Source of the DNA: Candidatus Planktophila lacus
GTDB lineage: Bacteria; Actinomycetota; Actinomycetes; Nanopelagicales; Nanopelagicaceae
Direction of reading: 5' to 3'
Length of the DNA stretch: 64,000 bases
Assembly (NCBI RefSeq): GCF_002288325.1
Contig: NZ_CP016780.1
Coordinates: 124,001-188,000 of the forward strand
The translations under genes and the position numbers were made by a program. Below, piece after piece: positions 44,995-53,287 of the stretch (positions are counted from its first letter, which is position 1; the number at the start of each line of letters is the position of its first letter). The notes under the pieces were generated by a model, which had not been told where the DNA came from, did no database searches, and was given only the letters and a program-made list of their open reading frames with translations.

Positions 44995-45138
44995 ATGCGT
45001 GAAACTGTAGATCAAGGCTGGCCCGGATCACTTACCGTTTTATTTCTCTGTATATCTGTTGCCTTTTTACTGCGTAGTTTCTACAAGCGTTACATGCGTA
45101 TGAACGCCCGCAAAGATGAAAACCCAACCGATAATTAA
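44995..45138 (+). CDS. Small single-span membrane protein, 47 residues
   Basis: ATG 44995 opens 47 codons to TAA at 45136-45138. The product begins RETVDQGWPGSLTVLFLC, has one hydrophobic helix (SLTVLFLCISVAFLLRSFY), then a basic patch KRYMRMNARKD and a polar end. The last 23 bases overlap the SURF1 start, so translation may be coupled. A well-placed -10 box precedes it. I have a weak memory of similar short proteins near the mca region in other actinobacteria. The function is unknown; a role with SURF1 in oxidase assembly is only positional. Confidence 0.7.
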   Translation: MRETVDQGWPGSLTVLFLCISVAFLLRSFYKRYMRMNARKDENPTDN

Positions 45139-45832
45139 AAAGTTTTTTCAAGGCGCTGCGGTTATTTCGCTAGCGCTAATTTTTATAGCCTTAGGTAATT
45201 GGCAGTTAGATCGCTCAGTAATTGTTAAAGAGTTAAATGCCGCAGCCAAAGTCATTGACCCAAAGATCTATTCATTAGGTGAATTAGCAAAGCCTTCGGT
45301 AACCCTTGATTCAAGAAATGTAAATAAGAGCGTTGCCGTATCTGGGTTTTATGTTGCCAACTTCAAAGCGCCCGTGCAGAAAGATATTGATGGCCAGGTA
45401 AGTGATTGGGAAGTTGCTTTGTTGCAGGTGGATGGTTCTGACCCACTATCTGGAATATTGGTAGTTCGCGGGCTTTGGGCAGATCGTTTGAATAACCCTG
45501 AAGTTGCGATGTCTACGAGGGTTGAAATTGTTGGCACTATGCAGCCGCATCAAAACGATGATCGCGCAGAAAATGTACCTGGGGTTATCTCAAGGTTGGA
45601 TAGCAGCGTCATCGTAGGTCTTACAGATCTTGAACTATATGACGGATTCGTTGTCGCAAAATCTGAAAAGACTGGCGCCGGTGAATTAATCCGCGATCGC
45701 GTGGTTGCCGCACCGCCCGTTTCCAAAGTGGCCGGTTATTACTGGCAACATATTTCATATGTCGCCATTTGGTGGCTCATGGCAGCAATCGTTCTTTACC
45801 TTCCCTTCTATCGCCGTAGTATTAAGCCATGA
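45116..45832 (+). CDS. SURF1-family cytochrome oxidase biogenesis protein
   Basis: The 238-residue protein has an N-terminal helix (FFQGAAVISLALIFIALGNW QLDR region) and a C-terminal helix (SYVAIWWLMAAIVLYLPFY) around an extracytoplasmic domain with LVVRGLWADRL. LGNWQLDR and VRGLW are SURF1 hallmarks. SURF1 helps insert heme A or assemble subunit I of the oxidase. It is coupled with DUF3817 by a 4-base overlap. Confidence 0.85.
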   Translation: MKTQPIIKKFFQGAAVISLALIFIALGNWQLDRSVIVKELNAAAKVIDPKIYSLGELAKPSVTLDSRNVNKSVAVSGFYVANFKAPVQKDIDGQVSDWEVALLQVDGSDPLSGILVVRGLWADRLNNPEVAMSTRVEIVGTMQPHQNDDRAENVPGVISRLDSSVIVGLTDLELYDGFVVAKSEKTGAGELIRDRVVAAPPVSKVAGYYWQHISYVAIWWLMAAIVLYLPFYRRSIKP

Positions 45833-46128
45833 GCGGTGCAGTAAAGAGATTTCGAGTAATGGCGGTAATCGCCGGAGTAATGTCCCTGCTTCTCTGGTTT
45901 GTTGATCTGCCAGTGGCTTATCTATTTAACAACGAAGACTGGAAAGCCAAAGTGGCCTGGATTCCCTTCGTTCACGGCTGGGTCTATGCCGTTTACCTTT
46001 TAGCAGCGATCCAATTTTCTGTAAAAGCGCGCTGGGAGTTGCGCCGGGTTATCTGGCTGGCTCTAGCTGGCACTTTGCCAATTGCTTCATTTATTGCAGA
46101 GCGCAAAATTGTTAAGACCTATTCGTAA
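45829..46128 (+). CDS. DUF3817 domain-containing membrane protein
   Basis: The 99-residue protein has three hydrophobic helices and the DUF3817 blocks WIPFVHGWVYAVYLLAAIQF, RWELRRVIWLALAGTLPIAS and FIAERKI. The function is unknown; it resembles the C-terminal membrane part of some transporters. It is coupled to SURF1 by ATGA overlap, and overlaps the next gene by about 20 bases. Confidence 0.88.
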   Translation: MSGAVKRFRVMAVIAGVMSLLLWFVDLPVAYLFNNEDWKAKVAWIPFVHGWVYAVYLLAAIQFSVKARWELRRVIWLALAGTLPIASFIAERKIVKTYS

Positions 46129-46885
46129 CGCAATTAAATCTGCGCTCTACCCACTTTATGAGTGGCGGATTGTTAAAGATCTAGATTTCTCAAAGACCCC
46201 GCGCCACGTTGGAGTAATCCTCGATGGCAACCGCCGCTTTGCGAAAGAGAATCCAAGCCTGAATGATCCAAAGGGCCATCGCCGTGGGGCGAGCAAGATC
46301 GTGGAATTTCTCGGCTGGTGCGATGAAGCCCAAGTAGAAGTTGTAACGCTCTGGTTGTTATCTACCGAAAACTTTAAACGTACCCCTGAAGAGCTCGATG
46401 GCTTGCTAAAGATTATTGGCGATACCGTCGATGAACTCTGTGCAACAGGTAAGTGGAATATCAAGGCTGTTGGCGCGCTAGACCTCTTGCCGCTTTGGCT
46501 TAGCGAGAAGCTTGCAAACCTGCCGCCAGTAACCGATGGCGGAGTCGAAGTAAATGTTGCAATTGGCTACGGCGGACGGCGCGAAATAGTGGATGCTGTT
46601 AAGGGATATCTGCAGGACAAGAGCGCACTTGGCGCAACGCTAGAAAGTGCAGCCAACGAGTTAAGCGCCGATGAGATTTCGAAGTTTTTATATACCGCCG
46701 GCCAACCCGACCCGGAACTTTTGATCCGCACATCCGGCGAACAACGCCTGGGCGGATTCTTATTATGGCAGAGCGCGTTATCGGAGTTCTATTTCTGCGA
46801 AGCCTATTGGCCTGATTTCCGCCGCGTTGATTTCTTACGTGCTCTTCGCGCATATTCACAGCGCCATCGTCGTCTTGGGGCGTAA
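46109..46885 (+). CDS. uppS: Cis-prenyltransferase (UppS / Z-farnesyl diphosphate synthase family)
   Basis: About 258 residues. The active-site Asp is in HVGVILDGNRRFAKEN, followed by HRRGASKIVEFLGWC and VTLWLLSTENFKR. The C-terminal PPi-binding block is PDPELLIRTSGEQRLGGFLL. The enzyme adds isoprene units in cis to make the lipid carrier for cell-wall synthesis; actinobacteria have short (C15) and long types, and this sequence does not decide. TTG 46109 gives the usual N terminus; TTG 46082 is also open. Confidence 0.9.
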   Translation: MLRPIRNAIKSALYPLYEWRIVKDLDFSKTPRHVGVILDGNRRFAKENPSLNDPKGHRRGASKIVEFLGWCDEAQVEVVTLWLLSTENFKRTPEELDGLLKIIGDTVDELCATGKWNIKAVGALDLLPLWLSEKLANLPPVTDGGVEVNVAIGYGGRREIVDAVKGYLQDKSALGATLESAANELSADEISKFLYTAGQPDPELLIRTSGEQRLGGFLLWQSALSEFYFCEAYWPDFRRVDFLRALRAYSQRHRRLGA

Positions 46886-47022
46886 TTAAGTTTCTGAGTT
46901 AATCAAGCGTTAATAAATCGCTATGGCGTGTCGCACTTAAAAGCCGTGCTCTGCGTTCTATCTTTTTCTAGTCAGAAGCAAGTCCCATCGGATACAACTA
47001 AAGAGAATGTGAGAGCTGGCCA

Positions 47023-48351
47023 TTGGCTACTCCAGTATCTTCCAGTAAGAAAAAGAATTTAATAAAGACTTACGTCATAGATACCAGCGTTCTATTGGCT
47101 GATCCGAACGCGCTCTCGAAATTTGAAGAGCACGAAGTCATCATCCCAATCGCAGTTATTGGCGAGCTAGAGACCAAGCGCGATCACCCAGAACTTGGAT
47201 ACTTTGCCCGCGCCGCACTTCGCACCCTTGATGATTTACGCGTTTCACACGGCCGCCTCGATCAACCACTGGTGATTACCCCAGAAGGTGGAACGCTTTC
47301 AGTTGAGTTAAACCACACTGATTTGAGCACCTTGCCGCACGGCTTCTTGCGTGATGGCACAAACGATTCGCGCATTCTGGCGATCGCAAAGAATTTAATG
47401 TCTGATGGAAAACAAGTTGTTCTCGTTACTAAAGATCTGCCGCTTCGCGTTAAGGCATCTTCAGTTGGCGTTGAAGCGCAAGAGTATTTAGCCGAACTCG
47501 TTTCCAATAGCGGCTGGACTGGTATCGAAGAAGTCGATTGCGGTCACAACGTAATCGATGAGCTCTATGCCTCAGATCGCGCAGACCATGAAGCTGCACA
47601 TCAATTACCGGTGCACACCGGAATCGTTTTACATTCTGAAAAAGGCAGCGCACTGGCCCGAGTAACCGCCGACAAGCGCCTGCAGTTGGTGCGCGGTGAT
47701 CGCAACGCCTTTGGTCTTCACGGTCGATCGGCCGAACAACGCATCGCCCTCGACCTTTTATTAGATCCAGATATCGGAATCGTTTCTCTCGGTGGTCGCG
47801 CCGGAACCGGAAAGTCAGCGCTCGCACTTTGCGCCGGCCTTGAAGCGGTTATGGAAAAGCGCCTCCATAAAAAGGTAATCATCTTCCGTCCGCTCTATCC
47901 AGTTGGCGGACAAGAGCTCGGCTACCTGCCGGGCAGCGAAGGCGAGAAGATGTCGCCTTGGGCCCAAGCCGTCTTCGATACTTTGGGCGCTCTCGTTTCA
48001 GAAGCTGTGATCGAAGAGGTCATGGCGCGCGGCCTAATCGAAGTTCTGCCGCTGACCCATATCCGTGGACGTTCGCTCCACGACTCATTCGTGATTGTTG
48101 ACGAAGCCCAGTCGCTCGAACGCGGCGTCTTGCTCACCGTCCTGTCCCGAATCGGCCAATCCTCACGAGTTGTGCTGACCCACGACGTCGCCCAGCGCGA
48201 CAACCTGCGCGTTGGTCGCCATGATGGCGTTGTCGCCGTCGTTGAAACCCTCAAAGGCCATCCGCTCTTCGCCCACGTGACCCTGACCCGAAGCGAGCGC
48301 TCGCCGATCGCAGCGCTTGTGACCGAGATGCTCGAAGGGCCTATCGCCTAA
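47023..48351 (+). CDS. PhoH-family ATPase with N-terminal PIN domain
   Basis: The 442-residue protein joins a PIN nuclease domain (residues 15-150, [16 protein letters not shown] and [24 protein letters not shown]) to a PhoH ATPase (about 225-435) with Walker [17 protein letters not shown] and Walker [13 protein letters not shown]. This is the actinobacterial PhoH2 type, an RNA helicase-nuclease in studied cases. The start is TTG with GAGAG upstream. The last third (48,000-48,350) is visibly richer in G and C than the rest of the gene and its neighbours. Confidence 0.92.
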   Translation: MATPVSSSKKKNLIKTYVIDTSVLLADPNALSKFEEHEVIIPIAVIGELETKRDHPELGYFARAALRTLDDLRVSHGRLDQPLVITPEGGTLSVELNHTDLSTLPHGFLRDGTNDSRILAIAKNLMSDGKQVVLVTKDLPLRVKASSVGVEAQEYLAELVSNSGWTGIEEVDCGHNVIDELYASDRADHEAAHQLPVHTGIVLHSEKGSALARVTADKRLQLVRGDRNAFGLHGRSAEQRIALDLLLDPDIGIVSLGGRAGTGKSALALCAGLEAVMEKRLHKKVIIFRPLYPVGGQELGYLPGSEGEKMSPWAQAVFDTLGALVSEAVIEEVMARGLIEVLPLTHIRGRSLHDSFVIVDEAQSLERGVLLTVLSRIGQSSRVVLTHDVAQRDNLRVGRHDGVVAVVETLKGHPLFAHVTLTRSERSPIAALVTEMLEGPIA

Positions 48352-48595
48352 CCCCCTTATTTAAATCTCACAGTCACAATTCGGACATTACGGACTTCGC
48401 CCTAACTGAGCAGGACTTTTACTCATCCACAGCCAGCGACTTTCCTGAGAATTTCCGCCACACGCATACTTTAATTTGCGACATCTCACCCACCTTGCCA
48501 CCCTTAACTCATTCCCCGCAGGTCATCAACCTATTTTTAGGTCGATGCGCCACGGGCACAGGAAGCAAACTCGAGAGAGAAAGGCAGGGACAGAG
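48352..48595 (+). other. 244-base leader/intergenic region with a hairpin
   Basis: No separate gene was found. An open frame from TTG 48476 joins the transglycosylase frame but would hide the signal peptide. CATCAACCT-ATTTTT-AGGTCGATG at 48524-48547 is a 9-bp stem with one mismatch. Downstream, CGCCACGGGCACAGGAAGC and a GA-rich run lead to the ATG at 48596. The length suits a structured 5' leader of a cell-wall hydrolase gene. Confidence 0.35.
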
Positions 48596-49204
48596 ATGGC
48601 AGCGTTAACGGCAAAACTTTTCGGCAACTTCAAATCCCGCGCCCTTTGGACTCTGGTCGCCACTTTCATTCTGACGACCGCCGCCCAACCAACGGCTAAC
48701 GGTCTCGACTTCCCAACGACTACAAGTCTTGCTTTGCCGACTTCGGCGAAGTTGATGAAATCAGTCAGCCTTAGCTTTGAGGTAGATCTTTCAGAGGGCG
48801 CCGCTCTTTACACCCAACTCGATGAAAAGGCCGATCTCTTTGCTTCGCAGATGGCGCTCGCCGCCGCAGTGAGCCAGCAAGTTGAAGCAGCTCGCACAAT
48901 CATCGGCGCCAAGAAGGTTGCCAAGGCGATCGCGCTAACTGAATATGCCTGGGGCGAAGATCAGTACCTCTGCCTAAACCGTCTTTGGACTAAAGAGAGC
49001 CACTGGAATTACAAGGCTCGCAACAGGGTCTCTGGCGCACATGGAATTCCGCAAGCTCTGCCGGCATCACGTATGGATGTTGTTTCAACCGATTGGCGCA
49101 CCAACCCAGTAACGCAGATTCGTTGGGGACTTCGCTATATCGAGGCGCGCTATGACAACCCATGTAAGGCATGGGCAAAGTTCAAGCGCAGCAATTACTA
49201 CTAA
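48596..49204 (+). CDS. Secreted lytic-transglycosylase-like (SLT/lysozyme fold) protein
   Basis: About 202 residues. ATG 48596 gives a signal peptide (FGNFKSRALWTLVATFILTT AAQ). A helical central part (residues 40-105) precedes a C-terminal domain with LCLNRLWTKESHWNYKARN, SGAHGIPQALPASRMD, and TQIRWGLRYIEARYDNPCKA. The ESxWxxxA block with the catalytic Glu and the GIPQ motif fit the resuscitation-factor/transglycosylase group found in many actinobacterial secreted proteins. It should cut or remodel peptidoglycan. Confidence 0.85.
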   Translation: MAALTAKLFGNFKSRALWTLVATFILTTAAQPTANGLDFPTTTSLALPTSAKLMKSVSLSFEVDLSEGAALYTQLDEKADLFASQMALAAAVSQQVEAARTIIGAKKVAKAIALTEYAWGEDQYLCLNRLWTKESHWNYKARNRVSGAHGIPQALPASRMDVVSTDWRTNPVTQIRWGLRYIEARYDNPCKAWAKFKRSNYY

Positions 49205-49207
49205 AAA

Positions 49208-50866
49208 TTAAATCTCTGGTTTTTTCCCTATGGAGACCATTTTCAAAGACTCCGCAAAAAAGTCATTTCCCTTATCGTCGACAACGATAAATGCTGGGAA
49301 GTCCACGACATCGATCTTCCAAACCGCTTCCATCCCTAAATCTTCGAAATCCAAGACTTCAACTTTCTTGATGCAATCTTGAGCAAGGCGTGCTGCTGGT
49401 CCGCCGATTGATCCAAGATAAAAACCACCGTGTGATTTACATGCATCGGTTACAGCCTTTGAACGATTTCCTTTAGCGAGCATTACAAATGAACCGCCGG
49501 CTGCTTGGAATTGATCAACGTATGAATCCATACGACCTGCAGTTGTTGGACCAAATGAACCTGATGCAAAACCTGTTGGCGTCTTGGCCGGACCTGCGTA
49601 GTAAACGGCGTAATCCTTCATGTACTGAGGCAAACCCTTGCCTGCATCTAAGCCTTCTTTAATGCGTGCATGTGCCAAGTCGCGGGCGACAACGATTGTG
49701 CCGGTTAGCGAAACGCGTGTCTTAACCGGGTGCTTAGAAAGTTCGGCGCGCACCGCATCCATTGGTTGATTTAAATCAATCTTTACAACGTTATCGTCCA
49801 AGTGAGAATCGGTTGTTTCAGGTAAGAAATGCGCTGGATCGCGTTCTAACTCTTCAAGGAAGATGCCATCTTTGGTGATCTTCGCCTTTGCTTGGCGGTC
49901 AGCCGAACAAGAAACAGCGATAGCAATCGGCAGAGATGCCCCGTGACGAGGCAGGCGAACAACGCGAACATCGTGGCAGAAGTACTTGCCACCGAACTGC
50001 GCACCAATTCCTAGTGTGCGAGTTAGTTCTAGAACCTCTTTTTCAAGTTCAATATCGCGGAAACCATGGCCAGTTGCGGCATCTCCTGATGTTGGAAGTG
50101 AATCTAAATACTTAGTGCTGGCTAACTTTGCCGTCTTTACTGTGTGCTCTGCACTTGTTCCGCCGATGACAATTGCCAAGTGATACGGCGGACATGCTGC
50201 AGTACCGATAGAACGGAGCTTTTCATCGAGCCAGGTCATAAATGACTTGGGATTCAAAACCGCTTTAGTCTCTTGATACAAGAATGATTTATTAGCGCTG
50301 CCGCCGCCTTTGGCGATAAACATGAAGTTGTATTCGTCCTGGTGATCTGAGTCCGCAAAAATCTCAATCTGTGCAGGCAAGTTATTGCCAGTGTTCTTCT
50401 CATCCCATGTGGTGACAGGAGCCATCTGCGAATAACGCAGGTTTAGCTTTGTGTAGGCGTCATAAATTCCCTGCGAGATCGCAACTTCATCTTTAGCGGT
50501 GGTCAATACATATTGACCCTTCTTGCCCATGACAAGTGCGGTGCCAGTGTCTTGGCACATTGGCAGAATTCCACCGGCTGAAATGTTGGCGTTCTTCAAT
50601 AGATCCAGCGCCACAAAGCGATCGTTAGGTGAAGCCTCTGGATCCTTCAAAATATTTGCCAACTGCTGCAAGTGTTCTGCGCGCAGGTAATGTGAAATAT
50701 CGTGGATCGCGGTTTCGGTAAGCAAAGTCAAAGCCTCTGGCGCAACTTGCAAGAATTCGCGATCACCAAGCTTGACAACGCTTACGCCATCTTTACCTAT
50801 GTTGCGGTACTTAGTTTTATCTTCGCCAATTGGCAGCAAATCAGAGTATGAAAATTGTGGAGCCAT
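49208..50866 (-). CDS. Fumarate hydratase class I (iron-sulfur)
   Basis: The 552-residue class I enzyme interconverts fumarate and malate. Cluster-binding Cys lie in [31 protein letters not shown] and SCSADRQAK-type positions, with [15 protein letters not shown] near the end. Both halves (alpha and beta of two-subunit fumarases) are in one chain. The ATG overlaps the xseB stop by one base (TAATG), so the two are translationally coupled. It converges on the transglycosylase gene. Confidence 0.93.
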   Translation of the reverse strand: MAPQFSYSDLLPIGEDKTKYRNIGKDGVSVVKLGDREFLQVAPEALTLLTETAIHDISHYLRAEHLQQLANILKDPEASPNDRFVALDLLKNANISAGGILPMCQDTGTALVMGKKGQYVLTTAKDEVAISQGIYDAYTKLNLRYSQMAPVTTWDEKNTGNNLPAQIEIFADSDHQDEYNFMFIAKGGGSANKSFLYQETKAVLNPKSFMTWLDEKLRSIGTAACPPYHLAIVIGGTSAEHTVKTAKLASTKYLDSLPTSGDAATGHGFRDIELEKEVLELTRTLGIGAQFGGKYFCHDVRVVRLPRHGASLPIAIAVSCSADRQAKAKITKDGIFLEELERDPAHFLPETTDSHLDDNVVKIDLNQPMDAVRAELSKHPVKTRVSLTGTIVVARDLAHARIKEGLDAGKGLPQYMKDYAVYYAGPAKTPTGFASGSFGPTTAGRMDSYVDQFQAAGGSFVMLAKGNRSKAVTDACKSHGGFYLGSIGGPAARLAQDCIKKVEVLDFEDLGMEAVWKIDVVDFPAFIVVDDKGNDFFAESLKMVSIGKKPEI

Positions 50867-51069
50867 TATTGCGCCGGCTTCTTTGCGGCATCTAACTTCT
50901 TCTTAGCTCCGTCCAACCATTCTTGGCAGATCTTGGCTAACTCTTCGCCGCGCTCCCAGAGCTTTAACGATTCTTCTAAAGTGGCGCTGCCATCTTCAAG
51001 TGATTCAACGATTTCAGCGAGTTCATCGCGAGCTTCTTCATATGAAGGTTTTCCATCTTTAGCGGCCAT
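50866..51069 (-). CDS. xseB: Exonuclease VII small subunit
   Basis: The 67-residue protein has the XseB signature [40 protein letters not shown], and a Lys-rich C terminus. It forms helical bundles around XseA. It sits between xseA (18 bases upstream) and the fumarase gene, in one minus-strand operon. Confidence 0.93.
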   Translation of the reverse strand: MAAKDGKPSYEEARDELAEIVESLEDGSATLEESLKLWERGEELAKICQEWLDGAKKKLDAAKKPAQ

Positions 51070-51086
51070 GGGTTAAATCTACTCTT

Positions 51087-52298
51087 TCATTCTGGTTTAA
51101 GTTCAAGAACGCTTGCGCGTGCTTCGCCCTTAGCGGCCCGGATACGCAGCACAGCGCCAGCCTTTAACTTTGTGGCATCGCGCACAATCTTTCCATCATC
51201 GCTTTGGACCACTGAATATCCGCGGTCCATCGTTGATTGCGGCGAAAGCGAACGCAGATGGGCAATCACGCCCTTGATCTCTTTCTTCTCAATATCAAGC
51301 AGCGCTTTGAATCCGCGATGGGAACGATCGCGCAAAGCGTTCAACTCTTCCACGCGAACTTTGACCATAACGCTCGGGTCTTTCATCACCGGGCGATTGC
51401 GCAGTTGAGATATCTGGTTTAACTCGTAATCAATCGTTGAAACCAAGCGGCGATAAATGCGATCGCGAATCTTATTTATATCGGCTATCTCTTGCTCGAT
51501 ATCGGGCACCACGCGCTTTGCCGCATCGGTGGGCGTTGATGCGCGATAGTCGGCGACTAAATCAAGGAGCGGTGAATCTTTCTCGTGGCCAATTGCGCTA
51601 ACGATCGGGGTTTCACAACTTGCCGCCAAGCGAACCAGACTCTCATCGTTAAAGGGCAATAAGTCTTCGAATGATCCGCCACCACGAGTAATGATGATGA
51701 CATCGACATCTTCGATACTTTCTAATTCGCGCAGCGCTTCAGAGACTTCAACGACAGCTGCGGCGCCTTGCACCGCAACTTCGCGGATCTCAAATTCAAC
51801 TGCCGGCCAACGACGTCGTGCGTTTTCAACAACATCTTTCTCGGCATCGGTATTGCGACCACAGATCAGACCAACTTTGCGTGGCAAGAGTGGAAGAGCG
51901 ACTTTGCGATCTGCGCTAAACAAACCTTCAGCCGCCAGCACGCCCTTAAGCGCTTCAAGCCTTGCAAGTAGTTCACCAACGCCAACTTGGCGGATCTCTT
52001 TTGCGGACATGGTGAGTGAACCATTTTTGGTAAACCAAGATGCTTTGGCATGAATTACTACGCGCGCATTTGCCGGCAGAGGTTGAACAGCAGCTAAAAC
52101 GTTTTTGTAACACATCACCGAAAGGCTCATATCAACTGATGTATCGCGCAGGCGCATAAAGGCCATTCCACCGCTGCGTTCGTTGAGTTCTGAGATCTCG
52201 CCTTCAATCCATATTGGCCCGAGGCGTTCTACATATTCTTTGATCGCCTCAGAAACCACCCGAACTGGCGCGGGGGATTCACTTGAAGTTTCGAACAT
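51087..52298 (-). CDS. xseA: Exonuclease VII large subunit
   Basis: The 403-residue protein has an N-terminal OB fold ([19 protein letters not shown]) and the catalytic region ([33 protein letters not shown]) with [20 protein letters not shown]. The C-terminal helical part is shorter than in E. coli. It degrades single-stranded DNA from both ends. The ATG lies 6 bases after TAGGCT. It starts the xseA-xseB-fumarase operon. Confidence 0.94.
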   Translation of the reverse strand: MFETSSESPAPVRVVSEAIKEYVERLGPIWIEGEISELNERSGGMAFMRLRDTSVDMSLSVMCYKNVLAAVQPLPANARVVIHAKASWFTKNGSLTMSAKEIRQVGVGELLARLEALKGVLAAEGLFSADRKVALPLLPRKVGLICGRNTDAEKDVVENARRRWPAVEFEIREVAVQGAAAVVEVSEALRELESIEDVDVIIITRGGGSFEDLLPFNDESLVRLAASCETPIVSAIGHEKDSPLLDLVADYRASTPTDAAKRVVPDIEQEIADINKIRDRIYRRLVSTIDYELNQISQLRNRPVMKDPSVMVKVRVEELNALRDRSHRGFKALLDIEKKEIKGVIAHLRSLSPQSTMDRGYSVVQSDDGKIVRDATKLKAGAVLRIRAAKGEARASVLELKPE

Positions 52299-52304
52299 GG
52301 GGCG

Positions 52305-52310
52305 AGCCTA
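52305..52310 (-). promoter_or_regulatory. Putative -10 box of xseA (leaderless)
   Basis: The minus strand reads TAGGCT, 6 bases (CGCCCC), ATG 52298. The base between this box and the ispH box is 52311, a single A. Confidence 0.5.
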
Positions 52311-52311
52311 A

Positions 52312-52317
52312 TAGACT
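52312..52317 (+). promoter_or_regulatory. Putative -10 box of ispH (leaderless)
   Basis: TAGACT is followed by 7 bases (CACCCAC) and ATG 52325, the same hexamer and spacing as in front of glmU. It lies one base from the xseA box. Confidence 0.5.
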
Positions 52318-52324
52318 CACCCAC

Positions 52325-53278
52325 ATGGCTAAGAGAGTTCTCCTTGCAGCGCCACGCGGATATTGCGCCGGCGTAGACCGTGCGGTCATTACCGTGGAAA
52401 AGTCGCTTGAACTCTATGGCGCTCCAATTTATGTCCGTAAAGAGATCGTCCACAACAAGCACGTGGTCTCTACCCTCGAAGCCCGCGGCGTTATCTTCGT
52501 TAACGAAACTGATGAAGTTCCGGAAGGTTCAACGGTTGTCTTCTCAGCTCACGGCGTTTCACCGGCAGTTCACGAACAAGCTGCAGCTCGAAATCTAAAG
52601 ACTATTGATGCAACTTGTCCTTTGGTAACGAAAGTCCACCACGAGGTAAAACGTTTTGCCGATGATGAGACTGAAATTCTCTTAATTGGCCACAACGGCC
52701 ACGAAGAAGTTGAAGGTACCGCTGGAGAAGCTCCAGGAAAGGTACGCATCGTTGATGGTCTTGATGAAGCGCGCACAATCGTGCCAACACCTGGCAAGAA
52801 ATTAGTTTGGCTAACTCAAACAACTTTGAGCGTTGATGAAACTATGCAATCAGTTGCAATCCTTAAAGAGCGTTTCCCAGAGATTGCTAATCCACCATCA
52901 GATGACATTTGTTATGCAACACAGAACCGTCAAGAAGCGATTAAGCAGATCGCACCTCAAGCAGATCTAGTAATCGTCGTTGGTTCAACTAACTCTTCAA
53001 ACTCAGTTCGCTTAGTTGAAGTTGCCAAAGAATATGGCGCAAAGAACGCCTATCTAATTGATTATGCTGAAGAAGCAATTGATGACTGGCTAGTTGGCGT
53101 TGAAACTATCGGTGTAACTAGTGGTGCATCAGTTCCTGAGATTTTGGTTCGCGATTTGCTTGCTTGGCTTGCAGAACGCGGCTTTGGCAGCGTTGAAGAA
53201 GTTACTGCAACGCAAGAATCGCTGCTCTTTGCTCTGCCACCTGAACTACGTAAAGATTTAAAGACCGCCGGTAAGTAA
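52325..53278 (+). CDS. ispH: 4-hydroxy-3-methylbut-2-enyl diphosphate reductase
   Basis: About 317 residues. This iron-sulfur enzyme makes IPP and DMAPP in the last step of the non-mevalonate pathway. Its three cluster cysteines are seen in [27 protein letters not shown] and [12 protein letters not shown]. The catalytic Glu is in EGTAGE, and the [14 protein letters not shown] block is standard. ATG 52325 agrees with the promoter; an upstream open frame from 52283 has no conserved sequence. Confidence 0.96.
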   Translation: MAKRVLLAAPRGYCAGVDRAVITVEKSLELYGAPIYVRKEIVHNKHVVSTLEARGVIFVNETDEVPEGSTVVFSAHGVSPAVHEQAAARNLKTIDATCPLVTKVHHEVKRFADDETEILLIGHNGHEEVEGTAGEAPGKVRIVDGLDEARTIVPTPGKKLVWLTQTTLSVDETMQSVAILKERFPEIANPPSDDICYATQNRQEAIKQIAPQADLVIVVGSTNSSNSVRLVEVAKEYGAKNAYLIDYAEEAIDDWLVGVETIGVTSGASVPEILVRDLLAWLAERGFGSVEEVTATQESLLFALPPELRKDLKTAGK

Positions 53279-53287
53279 GGATCTAAA

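Noticed and set aside
48352-48595. c-di-AMP (ydaO) riboswitch
   Set aside because: The expected conserved core blocks could not be found by eye; only a hairpin and the gene context support it, so it is listed as an unassigned leader.
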